64,000 nt of DNA, from NCBI RefSeq assembly GCF_000820185.1, contig NZ_CDCA01000046.1:20033-84032 (forward strand), given 5' to 3'. The stretch comes from Aeromonas tecta (GTDB taxonomy: Bacteria > Pseudomonadota > Gammaproteobacteria > Enterobacterales > Aeromonadaceae). Below the pieces are notes generated by a model. That model worked only from the letters and a program-made list of their open reading frames with translations. It did not search any database and was not told the DNA's origin. Shown in pieces: positions 7,707 through 15,775 of this stretch. The position numbers and the translations under genes were made by a program. Position 1 is the first letter of the stretch. Every line of letters begins with the position of its first letter.

Positions 7707-8558
7707 ATGAACGAATCAACCTTGAGAACTGGCTTTGTCTGTATCGCCACCGAAGGCAAAGCGGTGGATGGGCGAGACATCACCCGCGACTGGCTCACCG
7801 ACATGGCCGAGACCTACGACCCCAGCTATTACACCGCCGTCATCTGGCCGGAGCACGATCGCTGGTCCAGCTATGGCACCGTGCAGGCACTCAAGACCGA
7901 AGAGGTAGACGGCAAGCTCAAACTGTTCGCCGTCCTCTGCCCGAACCGGGACCTCATCTACTGGAATCAAAGCGGCCAGTATCAGTTCTGCTCCATCGAA
8001 CCGTTCGAGCAATTCGCCGATCTGGGCCGTACCTACTTGATTGGCTTGGGCGTCACCGACCAGCCCGCCAGCACCGGCACCACCCATCTCAAGTTCAGCA
8101 AGAGCAACAAGGGCCAAACCATCGGCACCAGCGAACCGCTGGATCTCTCCATGTTCAAACTGCCCAAGCACGAGAAGCCCGATAGCCTGCTCTCAAAGCT
8201 GTTCAACCTGCTGTCCAGCCATGGCGAGCACGAACCACAACCCACCCCCAGCCAATCCGAGGATGAGGAAATGAAACCAGAACAGTTCGATCAGATGCTG
8301 GGGGCCCTGACAGGCCTTGGCACCAAGATCGATGCCTTCAGCGCCAAGCTGGAAACCAAACCGACCACGGAGCAGCCCACCGCCCCGGTCACCGACCCCG
8401 TCAAGGTGGACGAGCTGCCCGGCGTCACCACCGAGCAGTTCAACCAGCTGCAAACCCAGCTCAGTGAACTGACCGCCAAGATCGACCAGTTCTCCGTTGA
8501 AGTGCCGGGCCAGCGCCCGGGCGCGCTCGGCGGTGACGATACCCCCACCGCATATTAA
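7707..8558 (+). CDS. O: Capsid scaffolding protein with serine protease domain (P2 O-like)
   Basis: The 283-residue product from ATG 7707 (GGGAG upstream) matches P2 gpO (284). The N-terminal half is the protease; Asp21, His50 and Ser96 are plausible counterparts of the P2 triad Asp19/His48/Ser107. The C-terminal half is a Thr/Pro/Gln-rich, coiled-coil-forming scaffold. It would guide assembly of N into procapsids and then cleave N and itself. An in-frame ATG at 8271 has its own GAGG sequences and could give a separate 95-residue scaffold fragment. The open frame extends upstream to 7653, but that part overlaps the control region. Confidence 0.9.
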   Translation: MNESTLRTGFVCIATEGKAVDGRDITRDWLTDMAETYDPSYYTAVIWPEHDRWSSYGTVQALKTEEVDGKLKLFAVLCPNRDLIYWNQSGQYQFCSIEPFEQFADLGRTYLIGLGVTDQPASTGTTHLKFSKSNKGQTIGTSEPLDLSMFKLPKHEKPDSLLSKLFNLLSSHGEHEPQPTPSQSEDEEMKPEQFDQMLGALTGLGTKIDAFSAKLETKPTTEQPTAPVTDPVKVDELPGVTTEQFNQLQTQLSELTAKIDQFSVEVPGQRPGALGGDDTPTAY

Positions 8559-8567
8559 GGAGCGACC

Positions 8568-9620
8568 GTGAGTCAGACCCTAACCGTCCAGGCCCGTCAG
8601 CGCCTCGAAAAATACAGTGCTGCCCTGGCCAAGACCTATGGCATCCCCGTTAACGTGCTGGACAAACAGTTCAGCGTCATCAGTGGCCCGGTGGAAACCG
8701 GCCTGCGCGCAGGCCTGCTCGCCTCGGTCGAGTTCCTGAACCTCATCACCTGTATGGATGTGGATCAGATCAAGGGCCAGGTGGTGCAGGTCGGCATCGG
8801 CAAGCTGTTCACCGGCCGCAAGAAAAATGGCCGCTTCAACGGCAAGGTCGGCGTGGCTGGCAACACCTACGAGCTGACCGAAACCGACTCCTGTGCCTCG
8901 CTCGACTGGGCGACCCTGTGTGTCTGGGCCAACGCAGGCAGCGAGGGCGAGTTCATCCGCCTGGTCGGTGAGTTCATCAACACGGCATTCGCCCTCGACA
9001 TCCTGCGGGTCGGCTGGAACGGCGTCTCTGCCGAAGAGACTACCGACCCCGAGACTCATCCGCTGGGTGAAGATGTCAACAAGGGTTGGCATCAGATCGC
9101 CCGCGAGTGGAACGAAGGCAGCCAGATCATCAAGGCCGGGGCCGGCAAGAAAATCCACTTCGACCCGGACGGCAAGGGCGATTACAAGACCCTGGACGAG
9201 ATGGCATCCGATCTTATCAACACCACCATCGATCCCCTGTTCCGCCAAGACCCGCGCTTGGTGGTGCTGGTCGGTACCGAACTGGTGGCGGCAGCCCAAG
9301 CCAAGCTCTACAGCGAAGCCACCAAGCCGAGCGAGCAGATCGCCGCCCAGAAGCTGGCCGAGTCCATCGCCGGGCGCAAGGCCTACATCCCGCCCTTCTT
9401 CCCGGGCAAGCGGATGGTGGTCACCACCTTGGACAACCTGCACTGTTACACCCAGCGCGGTACGCGCAACCGCAAGGCCGAGGATAACCAGGATCGCAAG
9501 TGCTTCGATAACCAGTACTGGCGAATGGAAGGCTATGCCCTGGGCGAGCACCTGGCCTATGGCGGCTTTGAAGAGGCCGACATCGAGATCGGCGCCGCAC
9601 CGGCAGCGCCCGAGGCCTAA
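8568..9620 (+). CDS. N: Major capsid protein (P2 N-like)
   Basis: The 350-residue product follows O by 9 bp after GGAGCGACC, with a GTG start at 8568. Length and order match P2 gpN (357). Family features include MSQTLTVQARQRLEKYSAALAKTYG at the start (P2 N-type helix), DPRLVVLVGTELVA in the middle, and GKRMVVTTLDNLHCYTQ near the end. As in P2, O probably trims the N-terminus during maturation. Confidence 0.93.
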   Translation: MSQTLTVQARQRLEKYSAALAKTYGIPVNVLDKQFSVISGPVETGLRAGLLASVEFLNLITCMDVDQIKGQVVQVGIGKLFTGRKKNGRFNGKVGVAGNTYELTETDSCASLDWATLCVWANAGSEGEFIRLVGEFINTAFALDILRVGWNGVSAEETTDPETHPLGEDVNKGWHQIAREWNEGSQIIKAGAGKKIHFDPDGKGDYKTLDEMASDLINTTIDPLFRQDPRLVVLVGTELVAAAQAKLYSEATKPSEQIAAQKLAESIAGRKAYIPPFFPGKRMVVTTLDNLHCYTQRGTRNRKAEDNQDRKCFDNQYWRMEGYALGEHLAYGGFEEADIEIGAAPAAPEA

Positions 9621-9623
9621 GTC

Positions 9624-10352
9624 ATGAGCTCACCCGGTCAACGTCACAAGCAGCGCGTCCAAGCCATGCAAGGGGCCGCGCAAGCCGCCAGCTCCGGCAT
9701 GGCCACCGGCGCAGTGGCGGACAGCCTGCACCTGCAACTGATTGCCCTGGAACAGGACATCGTCCGGCTGCGCAAGCTGGCGCGCATCGGTGACCGGGTG
9801 AACATGAAACGCGACGAGCTGATGCCCAAGTACCGCCCCTATGTGGAGCGCTATCTGGCCGCAGTCGCTGAGTCGGGCCAGCCCTATCAGAACGAGTTGT
9901 TTCAGCGCCTCATCATCTGGGCCTTTGACGTCGGCGACTTCGACGCTGGCATTGCCTGGGCGGAGCTCGCCATTGCCCAGGGACAGCGCACCCCGAACAA
10001 CATCAAGCGCGACTGGGCCCACTTTGTGGCCGACACCGTGCTGGAGTGGGCCGAAAGCCAAGCGGCCTGTGGTCACGCCGTCGAGCCCTGGTTCTCCCGG
10101 GTGTTCGACAAGGTGCGCAATGACTGGCGCCTCAACGAGCGGTTGACCGCCAAGTGGTTCAAGGCGGCCGGTTGCCTGCTGCTGCGCGACCACGACGGCC
10201 AGCCCCGCCCCAGCGCCGTGGGCGACAGTGCCACCCTGGAGCAAGCCGATCACTGGCTAGCCCAGGCCGACAAGCTGCACGGCAAGGTGGGCGTCGGCAC
10301 CTTGCGCCAAAAGATTGCCATGCGCCTGCGGGCGCTTAACCCGGAGCAATAA
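9624..10352 (+). CDS. M: Terminase small (endonuclease) subunit (P2 M-like)
   Basis: The 242-residue product is similar in size to P2 gpM (247) and in the same place after N. It begins with a basic, Gln/Ala-rich segment (SSPGQRHKQRVQAMQGAAQA) and contains QRLIIWAFDVGDFDAGIAWAELAI, the conserved core of this family. It should recognise cos and work with P in packaging. It starts 3 bp after the N stop. Confidence 0.9.
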   Translation: MSSPGQRHKQRVQAMQGAAQAASSGMATGAVADSLHLQLIALEQDIVRLRKLARIGDRVNMKRDELMPKYRPYVERYLAAVAESGQPYQNELFQRLIIWAFDVGDFDAGIAWAELAIAQGQRTPNNIKRDWAHFVADTVLEWAESQAACGHAVEPWFSRVFDKVRNDWRLNERLTAKWFKAAGCLLLRDHDGQPRPSAVGDSATLEQADHWLAQADKLHGKVGVGTLRQKIAMRLRALNPEQ

Positions 10353-10466
10353 GACTCTCCGCGCCACCGCACCCCGGCGCGAATGCCATGGGCAGCCTTT
10401 GGCGAGCCTTGCGGCAATTGCGTGGCTACAGGGGTGCCCCATTTCAACCAACCAGCGAGGCACGCC

Positions 10467-10928
10467 ATGTTTGCAGGCAAGGACATCGACTACAGCGCCG
10501 CCACTATCCGCAATGACGGGTTCTGGCCGGATGTGGCCATCGCTGACTTCGAGCGCCGCCGCGCCGTGCCTGCCGATCTGGATACCCAGACCACCGGCGC
10601 CGCCCTGCTGGCCGCGGTCTCTGAAATCAACCTGCAGCTCGAAAACCACCAAGCCGCTCTGCAGGGCAAGGGCTACCACACCGCCGCCGAGGTACCCGGG
10701 CCCAGCCTGGAAGGCGGCGCCAATGCGCTGACAGAGCAGTATCTGGCCGCCGTGTTTGCGCGCGCCAAGGCGGCCCTGCTGCCCGAGTTCGCCAGCGTCA
10801 CCGAGCGGGCGACCGCCAACAACCAGTTAGAGCGAACGCCAGACCAGCGCGCCCACCTGCTGGCCGAGAGTCAGCAGTTGGTGCGCAGCATCAAGGGCAA
10901 GCACAGGGCGGGGGTCTCGCTGATATGA
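10467..10928 (+). CDS. L: Head completion protein (P2 L-like)
   Basis: The 153-residue product from ATG 10467 (GAGG upstream) contains the family segment DIDYSAATIRNDGFWPDVAIADFERRRAVP and an Arg/Ala-rich second half. P2 gpL is 169 residues. The preceding 114 bp after M contain no gene. It should cap the filled head for tail joining. Its stop overlaps the start of the next gene. Confidence 0.85.
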   Translation: MFAGKDIDYSAATIRNDGFWPDVAIADFERRRAVPADLDTQTTGAALLAAVSEINLQLENHQAALQGKGYHTAAEVPGPSLEGGANALTEQYLAAVFARAKAALLPEFASVTERATANNQLERTPDQRAHLLAESQQLVRSIKGKHRAGVSLI

Positions 10929-11461
10929 GCCCAGATAAAAATGCAGTCATGAACGAGCAACAGGCCCAGGGCTACTTCCTGCATGCGCTCCACGCCGAGC
11001 TGTTGCGGGTGTTGCCGGCCAAGTGCCACAAGACGCTGGATAGCTGGATGGAGAACGGCACCATCCGGCTGGAGCCCAAGAACATGGGCCCCACCGGAGT
11101 GGATGTGGCATGGCTCACCTATCAAGCGGTGTTCACCATCGAGCAGTTGCCGTTTCGCGAGCTGGATCCCGCCATAGTGCTCGCGTCAGTGGCGGCCTGG
11201 GTGCAGGAGCATGACGAATTCCGCGAGCGGTTCGAGCTGAGCGATCCCGAGTACGCCGTCACCCCGAACGATGAAAGGACAGCTGACCTTGAGATCCAGC
11301 TCCCCTTCACTGAGCCGCTGCGCCTGGTTGAACACGAGCAGGGCCCCATCAACTGGGACGGTAAACGCTGGAACGTGGCCCCCTATGACATCTGGGTGGC
11401 CGACCATATCAACCTCAATGTCGGCGACACCGGCCATCACCAGATCGGTGACCCGTCATGA
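10925..11461 (+). CDS. R: Tail completion protein (P2 R-like)
   Basis: The 178-residue product overlaps L (ATGA) and S, which points to coupled translation. The N-terminal half contains LDSWMENGTIRLEPKNMG and VAWLTYQAVFTIEQLPF, resembling P2 gpR/HP1-type tail completion proteins. The C-terminal half adds YDIWVADHINLNVGD. An internal ATG at 10952 (MNEQQAQGYF) could be the true start. The assignment rests on position and motif together. Confidence 0.75.
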   Translation: MSPDKNAVMNEQQAQGYFLHALHAELLRVLPAKCHKTLDSWMENGTIRLEPKNMGPTGVDVAWLTYQAVFTIEQLPFRELDPAIVLASVAAWVQEHDEFRERFELSDPEYAVTPNDERTADLEIQLPFTEPLRLVEHEQGPINWDGKRWNVAPYDIWVADHINLNVGDTGHHQIGDPS

Positions 11462-12144
11462 TCACCATCACCCTGGACACTCGCCGCAGCAAAGACCAGC
11501 TCAACCTGCTGGCCCTGCCACCCAAGAAGCGCAAGCGCCTGGTGTGGCGAGCAGCCAACGAGATGAAAAAGCTGGCCGCCCGTAACGTGCGCCAGCAACA
11601 AGACCCCAACGGCCAGCCGTGGGCACCGCGCAAGCGGGGCAAACGCAAGATGTTGCGTGGCCTGCCCAAGCTATTGCAGATCCGCGAGCCTCGTCAGGAC
11701 GTGGCTGAGCTGGGGTTCACCAAGGGCACCATGAGCGCCCACGCCGGGGTCATCGCCAACACCCACCAGAAGGGGCACACCTACAAGGTAACGGCAGCCA
11801 GCCGGCGCCGTATTGCCCCCAGCGACGGCGGAAAAAACAAGCAGGCCAGCAAGGCACAAGCCCGCAAGTTGCGGGAACTGGGGTTCAAGCGCCCGGGCAA
11901 GCGCAAGCGGGCATACCGCTCGGCCTCACTGGGCTGGATAACGGGAAACCTCAACTACGCCCAGGCGGGGTTGCTGATCAAGAAACTCAAGGATGAACCG
12001 GCGGCCGAGAGCTGGGAGATCCAGCTACCCGCCCGCCCATTCCTGGGCGCCAACACCCAGCAGCGCGCGCAGGCCTTTGCCCGCTCGCTGCAGAGCATCA
12101 ACTACGGCTGGGACGTCAACAAGCAAGGCATGAAGGGGAAATAA
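11458..12144 (+). CDS. S: Phage virion morphogenesis protein (P2 S-like)
   Basis: The 228-residue basic product matches the phage virion morphogenesis family: KRLVWRAANEMKKLAARNVRQQQDPNGQPWAPRKRG is the diagnostic N-terminal part and LPARPFLGANTQ the C-terminal part. It acts in tail completion and head joining. It is longer than P2 gpS (150) because of a Lys/Arg-rich middle section. It overlaps R by 4 bp. Confidence 0.85.
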   Translation: MITITLDTRRSKDQLNLLALPPKKRKRLVWRAANEMKKLAARNVRQQQDPNGQPWAPRKRGKRKMLRGLPKLLQIREPRQDVAELGFTKGTMSAHAGVIANTHQKGHTYKVTAASRRRIAPSDGGKNKQASKAQARKLRELGFKRPGKRKRAYRSASLGWITGNLNYAQAGLLIKKLKDEPAAESWEIQLPARPFLGANTQQRAQAFARSLQSINYGWDVNKQGMKGK

Positions 12145-12148
12145 CGGC

Positions 12149-13273
12149 ATGTGGCCTTATGTACAGATCAACAACTTGAACCAGATGCAGGGGCCTGTGA
12201 CGGAAGTCGAGCGTCACCTGCTGTTCATCGGCAGTGCGCCGACCAACACCAACAAGCTGCTCTCGCTCAACACCCAGTCTGACTTTGACAAGCTGCTGGG
12301 CGAGGCTGACAGCGAGCTGAAAACCAACCTGCAGGCCGCCATGGCCAACGCCGGCCAGAACTGGACGGCCGCCGCCTTCGTGCTGCCGACCGACATGGAC
12401 TGGAAAGAGGCGGTGCGCGAGGCCCAGAAGACCCAATCCTTCGAGGGCTGCGTGGTACTGGGGCAGGAGTGGGACAAGGCGAATATCAATGCCGCCCACG
12501 CCCTCAACCAGGAGCTGATCGCCAAGTGGGGACGCTGGCAAGCCATGCTGCTGGCGGTACCGGGTATCGTCTCCACCGCCGAGGGTGGTCAGGACTGGAG
12601 CGAATACGAGGCAGAACTGGCTGCCCTGCAGGATGGCATCGCGGCTGAATCAGTCTCTCTGATCCCGCAGCTGTGGCCCAACCTCATCGGGGCTTACGCC
12701 GGCCGCCTGTGCAACAGGGCAGTGAGCATCGCAGACAGCCCTTGCCGGGTGAAAACCGGCGCTGTGGTCGGCCTTGGCAACAAGCCAACGGACAAAGACG
12801 GGATCCCGCTGCCGCTGGCCACCCTGCAGACCCTGGAAGCCAACCGTTACTCGGTGCCGATGTGGTACCCGGACTATGACGGGCTCTACTGGGCCGATGG
12901 CCGCCAGCTCGATGCCGAGGGCGGCGACTACCAGGTGATCGAAAACCTGCGTGTGGCTTACAAGGTCGCCCGCCGGATGCGCCTGCGCGCGATCGCCCGC
13001 ATCGGCGATCGCTCGTTCAACTCCACCCCGGGCAGCACCGAGGCCGCCGTCATGTTCTTCGGCAAGGACCTGCGCCAGATGGCCAGCGCCACCACCATCA
13101 ACGGCCAACCGTTCCCGGGCGACATTGCCTCACCCAAGGATGGCGACATCCGCATCCAGTGGACCGCCAAGAACCTGGTCTCCATCTATGTGGTAGTGCG
13201 CACCGTGGACTGCCCCAAAGGGATCACCGTCAACATCATGCTCGATTTGAGCCTCAACAACGGGGAGGGCTAA
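12149..13273 (+). CDS. Contractile tail sheath protein (HP1-type)
   Basis: The 374-residue product begins directly after S with MWPYVQINNLNQMQGPVTEVERHLLFIG, which resembles the HP1/K139-type sheath family (DUF2586) rather than the classical P2 FI sequence. The C-terminal part (VAYKVARRMRLRAIARIGDR ... VVVRTVDCPKGITVNIMLDL) is the conserved sheath core. Together with the next gene it forms the contractile tail. Confidence 0.85.
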   Translation: MWPYVQINNLNQMQGPVTEVERHLLFIGSAPTNTNKLLSLNTQSDFDKLLGEADSELKTNLQAAMANAGQNWTAAAFVLPTDMDWKEAVREAQKTQSFEGCVVLGQEWDKANINAAHALNQELIAKWGRWQAMLLAVPGIVSTAEGGQDWSEYEAELAALQDGIAAESVSLIPQLWPNLIGAYAGRLCNRAVSIADSPCRVKTGAVVGLGNKPTDKDGIPLPLATLQTLEANRYSVPMWYPDYDGLYWADGRQLDAEGGDYQVIENLRVAYKVARRMRLRAIARIGDRSFNSTPGSTEAAVMFFGKDLRQMASATTINGQPFPGDIASPKDGDIRIQWTAKNLVSIYVVVRTVDCPKGITVNIMLDLSLNNGEG

Positions 13274-13276
13274 CCC

Positions 13277-13732
13277 ATGACCCGCCGTATTTCAGGCCAG
13301 TCCTTCGACACCACCCTGATGGGCACCATGGTGCACATCGAGAAGGCCAGCCTCTCCATCACCGACAACAGCGCCGTGGCGCAAACCCGTGGCATCCCTG
13401 ATGGCTATATCGATGGGGATGTGGCCGCAGAGTTGGAGTTCGAGCTCGACGCCAAGAACTTCAAGATGCTGTGTGAGAGCGCCAAGCGTCAGGGCAGCTG
13501 GCGCGGCATGAAGCCGGACGATGTGTTGTTCTACGCCGACACCGGCGACGAGACCATGAAGGTGGAAGCCTTCGGCGTGAAGCTGGTGATTTCTGACCTG
13601 CTCGATATCGATCCCAAGGGCGGCAGCAAGGGAGTGCACAAAATCAAGGGGTTCGTTACCTCCCCAGACTTCGTGCACATCAACGGCATGCCGTACCTGT
13701 CGGATGACGACACCCGTCACCTCAAGGGCTAA
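13277..13732 (+). CDS. Tail tube protein (HP1-type)
   Basis: The 151-residue product lies 3 bp after the sheath gene, in the FII position. It is beta-rich, with the family elements SGQSFDTTLMGTMVHIEKASL near the start and IKGFVTSPDFVHINGMPY near the end (DUF2597-like). Such proteins stack into the inner tail tube. Confidence 0.82.
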   Translation: MTRRISGQSFDTTLMGTMVHIEKASLSITDNSAVAQTRGIPDGYIDGDVAAELEFELDAKNFKMLCESAKRQGSWRGMKPDDVLFYADTGDETMKVEAFGVKLVISDLLDIDPKGGSKGVHKIKGFVTSPDFVHINGMPYLSDDDTRHLKG

Positions 13733-13735
13733 CCG

Positions 13736-13945
13736 ATGGATCTGATCGACCGCGCCACCCAACACGCCGAGCGGATGCTGGCGGCCCAGCTGGATAGCCA
13801 GCTTGGCCGCAGCCACTACCAGGGCGAGAGCTTGCACCTTTGCGAAGCGTGCGATGACCCGATCCCGGAGGAACGCCGCCAGCGAGTACCCGGGGTGCGC
13901 AAATGCGTGCCCTGCCAGAGCCGCGCAGAACGTCGTGGCCAATAA
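13736..13945 (+). CDS. TraR/DksA-type C4 zinc-finger protein
   Basis: The 69-residue product has CEAC near residue 36 and CVPC near its end, the C4 finger of TraR/DksA-like proteins. The finger is preceded by a helical, acidic start (DLIDRATQHAERML). Phage members of this family can bind RNA polymerase in its secondary channel; P2-type phages often carry one between tail and lysis genes. The exact role here is unknown. Confidence 0.85.
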   Translation: MDLIDRATQHAERMLAAQLDSQLGRSHYQGESLHLCEACDDPIPEERRQRVPGVRKCVPCQSRAERRGQ

Positions 13946-13961
13946 GCATCGAGAACGGGAT

Positions 13962-14297
13962 ATGAACCCTATGCCAAACAAAGATCCCACCCTCTGGGCT
14001 GCCCTGCTGGCCTGGCTGATGGACAACTGGCCCGCTGTCTATGGGGCACTGCTGGCGCTGGCCATCGCCTTCCTGCGCATCACCTATGCCGGTGGGCGGG
14101 GTCGCCGCCGGCTGATTGAATCCCTGCTGTGTGGCCTCATCACCCTGGCGGCCGCCACCGGAACCCACTTGCTCGGGATCCCCCAGGAGGCCACACCGTT
14201 ACTGGGTGGCATGGTGGGACTGCTTGGGATCGACATCATCCGCGACCGTGCGGCCCTGATGCTGCGCAAGAAGGAGGACAACAATGCCGCGCAGTAA
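13962..14297 (+). CDS. Lambda S-type holin
   Basis: The 111-residue membrane protein from ATG 13962 (ACGGGAT upstream) has three likely transmembrane segments: around residues 21-39 (AVYGALLALAIAFLRITYAGG), 50-66 and 74-90. A charged tail ends it (RKKEDN). The pattern FLRITYAGG...LIESLLCGLITL resembles lambda S. It would form the membrane lesions that release the endolysin. It overlaps the endolysin gene by 14 bp. Confidence 0.82.
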   Translation: MNPMPNKDPTLWAALLAWLMDNWPAVYGALLALAIAFLRITYAGGRGRRRLIESLLCGLITLAAATGTHLLGIPQEATPLLGGMVGLLGIDIIRDRAALMLRKKEDNNAAQ

Positions 14298-14745
14298 CTA
14301 TCACCCGCAAGTGGCCGCCTTTCTCGACCTGCTCGCCTTTTCCGAGGGCACCAAGGGCTGGGGCGATGACGGATACGACAAGCTGGTCAATCCGGCTGGG
14401 TTCTTCACCGACTACAGCACCCACCCGAACGTGCTGGTGCAGGTCAACAAGACCATCAGCAGCACCGCCGCCGGTCGCTATCAGCATCTGTCAAAGCACT
14501 GGCCCCACTACCGTGACCAGCTTGGCCTGCCGGACTTTGGCCCTGAGTCACAAGATGCCTGGGCAATCCAGTTGATCCGCGAGCGCAAGGCGCTGGCCGA
14601 TGTGATCGATGGTCGCATCCCCCAGGCCATCAGCAAGTGCGCCAACATTTGGGCCAGCTTGCCCGGCGCCGGCTACGGTCAGCGCGAACACAAGCTGACT
14701 GACCTGCTGGCCAAGTTCACCGAATTTGGCGGGGTGCTGGCATGA
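14284..14745 (+). CDS. Lambda R-like endolysin (lytic transglycosylase, GH104)
   Basis: The 153-residue product is clearly like lambda R: LLAFSEGTKG (catalytic Glu21), FTDYSTHPNVLV, STAAGRYQHLSKHW, LGLPDFGPESQD, and CANIWASLPGAGYGQREH near the end. It cleaves peptidoglycan after holin opening. It has no signal peptide, consistent with holin dependence. P2 itself uses a K-type lysozyme, so this lysis module is lambda-like inside a P2-type phage. Confidence 0.93.
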   Translation: MPRSNYHPQVAAFLDLLAFSEGTKGWGDDGYDKLVNPAGFFTDYSTHPNVLVQVNKTISSTAAGRYQHLSKHWPHYRDQLGLPDFGPESQDAWAIQLIRERKALADVIDGRIPQAISKCANIWASLPGAGYGQREHKLTDLLAKFTEFGGVLA

Positions 14746-15197
14746 CCGACCTCAAAGGCTTGCTCTCCTCTGTTTTTCTCATGGTCCCGATAGGGGTCAT
14801 GTTGGCAGTGGGATGGATGTTCATCTCGATGGGGGGTCGCATCAATAGCTTGCGGGACGAACTGGCCACCGCCAACGAGACCATCACCGCCCTGCAGACG
14901 GTCAACAGCCAGCAGGCCACCGAACTACAGGAGCAGCAGCTGATAACGGCGAGCTTGCGCCTGCTGCTTAACGACCAGAACGCGGCCTTGGCCGAGCTCG
15001 ACAACCAGAACAGGAAAACCGCGAATGAACTGCAAGATGCCTTGGCCACGCCGCCGGCGGGCCGCCCGGATTGCGCTCGCGAGCCTTTGCCTGCTGGCGC
15101 TTTGCGCCTGCTCCAGCCAGCCCACCACAGTGGTGCAAACCAAGGTGGTAAAGCGGCTACCGCCGCCGGGGCTGGTGCCCCACTGCCCGGAGCCTGA
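14742..15197 (+). CDS. Inner-membrane spanin (Rz-like)
   Basis: The 151-residue product has an N-terminal membrane anchor (residues 8-30, SVFLMVPIGVMLAVGWMFISM). A periplasmic coiled coil follows, rich in Gln, Glu and Leu (SLRDELATANETITALQTV ... LRLLLNDQNAALAELDNQ), and then a Pro/Gly/Ala-rich tail. This is the i-spanin plan. It overlaps the endolysin gene and hosts the Rz1 gene in another frame. Confidence 0.85.
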   Translation: MTDLKGLLSSVFLMVPIGVMLAVGWMFISMGGRINSLRDELATANETITALQTVNSQQATELQEQQLITASLRLLLNDQNAALAELDNQNRKTANELQDALATPPAGRPDCAREPLPAGALRLLQPAHHSGANQGGKAATAAGAGAPLPGA

Positions 15198-15324
15198 CTT
15201 TACGGGGACCACCTACGGCGAGGCCGTGCGGTTTATCCCCACCCTGCAGACGGCGCTGCGGCGCTGCCAAACCCAGATCAACACCCTGAACCATTGGATT
15301 GAACAAGAGGAAACCACCCCATGA
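15025..15324 (+). CDS. Outer-membrane spanin lipoprotein (Rz1-like)
   Basis: The 99-residue product is embedded in the +1 frame of the Rz gene and extends past it, the classic overlapping spanin arrangement. It starts with a basic, hydrophobic signal (RIALASLCLLALCAC) and a lipobox-like LCAC, so lipidation is expected at the second Cys. The mature part includes a Pro cluster (KRLPPPGLVP) typical of Rz1. It bridges to Rz to fuse inner and outer membranes at lysis. Confidence 0.82.
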   Translation: MNCKMPWPRRRRAARIALASLCLLALCACSSQPTTVVQTKVVKRLPPPGLVPHCPEPDFTGTTYGEAVRFIPTLQTALRRCQTQINTLNHWIEQEETTP

Positions 15325-15581
15325 GCAAAAAAATCACCCTGACCATCGCCGGGACCGACATCAGCTTTGAACCGACCATGACCGCCTACAACGGCTTCAT
15401 CAACGACATGATGCCCAACGACAAGGTAGCGCCGGCTCACAACTACCTGAAGAGGATCGTCTGCACCGAGAGCAAAGAGGCACTCGATGAGCTGCTCCAG
15501 CGTCCCAGCGCCGCGCTGCAGCTGGCTGGCGCAATCAACAAAGAGTTCGCCCCTGATCTGGAAATCACCGTAAAAAACTGA
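15321..15581 (+). CDS. Tail assembly chaperone, short form (P2 E-like)
   Basis: The 86-residue product ends VKN followed by TGA 15579-15581. It sits just before the tape measure gene, where phages encode their tail assembly chaperones. The sequence KKITLTIAGTDISFEPTMTAYNGFINDM resembles phage tail chaperones of the HP1/P2 group. The last two codons, AAA AAC, form a -1 slippery heptamer with the preceding A (15572-15578). Confidence 0.85.
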   Translation: MSKKITLTIAGTDISFEPTMTAYNGFINDMMPNDKVAPAHNYLKRIVCTESKEALDELLQRPSAALQLAGAINKEFAPDLEITVKN

Positions 15582-15766
15582 CCGCGCGTGCCGAGGCCAT
15601 CGAGCGCAACCAGCTGGAGCAGGTACTGGCACTGCGGCGCTACTACCTGCCCCATGAGGACGACGACATCGAGAGCCTGGCTCGCGCCACCTGGTTAGAC
15701 AAGTATCACCGAGACTCCAACGCCATCGCCGTGGCCGAGGGCATCGCCAAAGCACTGAACGGATAA
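15321..15766 (+). CDS. Tail assembly chaperone, -1 frameshifted long form
   Basis: A AAA AAC at 15572-15578 lies immediately before the short-form stop. After a -1 slip, translation continues from CTG 15578 for 62 codons to TAA 15764-15766, giving a fusion of about 148 residues. The -1 frame is closed by TGA at 15554-15556 and contains no ATG before its conserved-looking segment (RNQLEQVLALRRYYLPHEDDD), so it cannot easily be expressed alone. This mirrors the E/E+E' arrangement of P2. The feature spans both frames; the join is at 15578. Confidence 0.75.
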
Positions 15767-15775
15767 GAGACCCCT

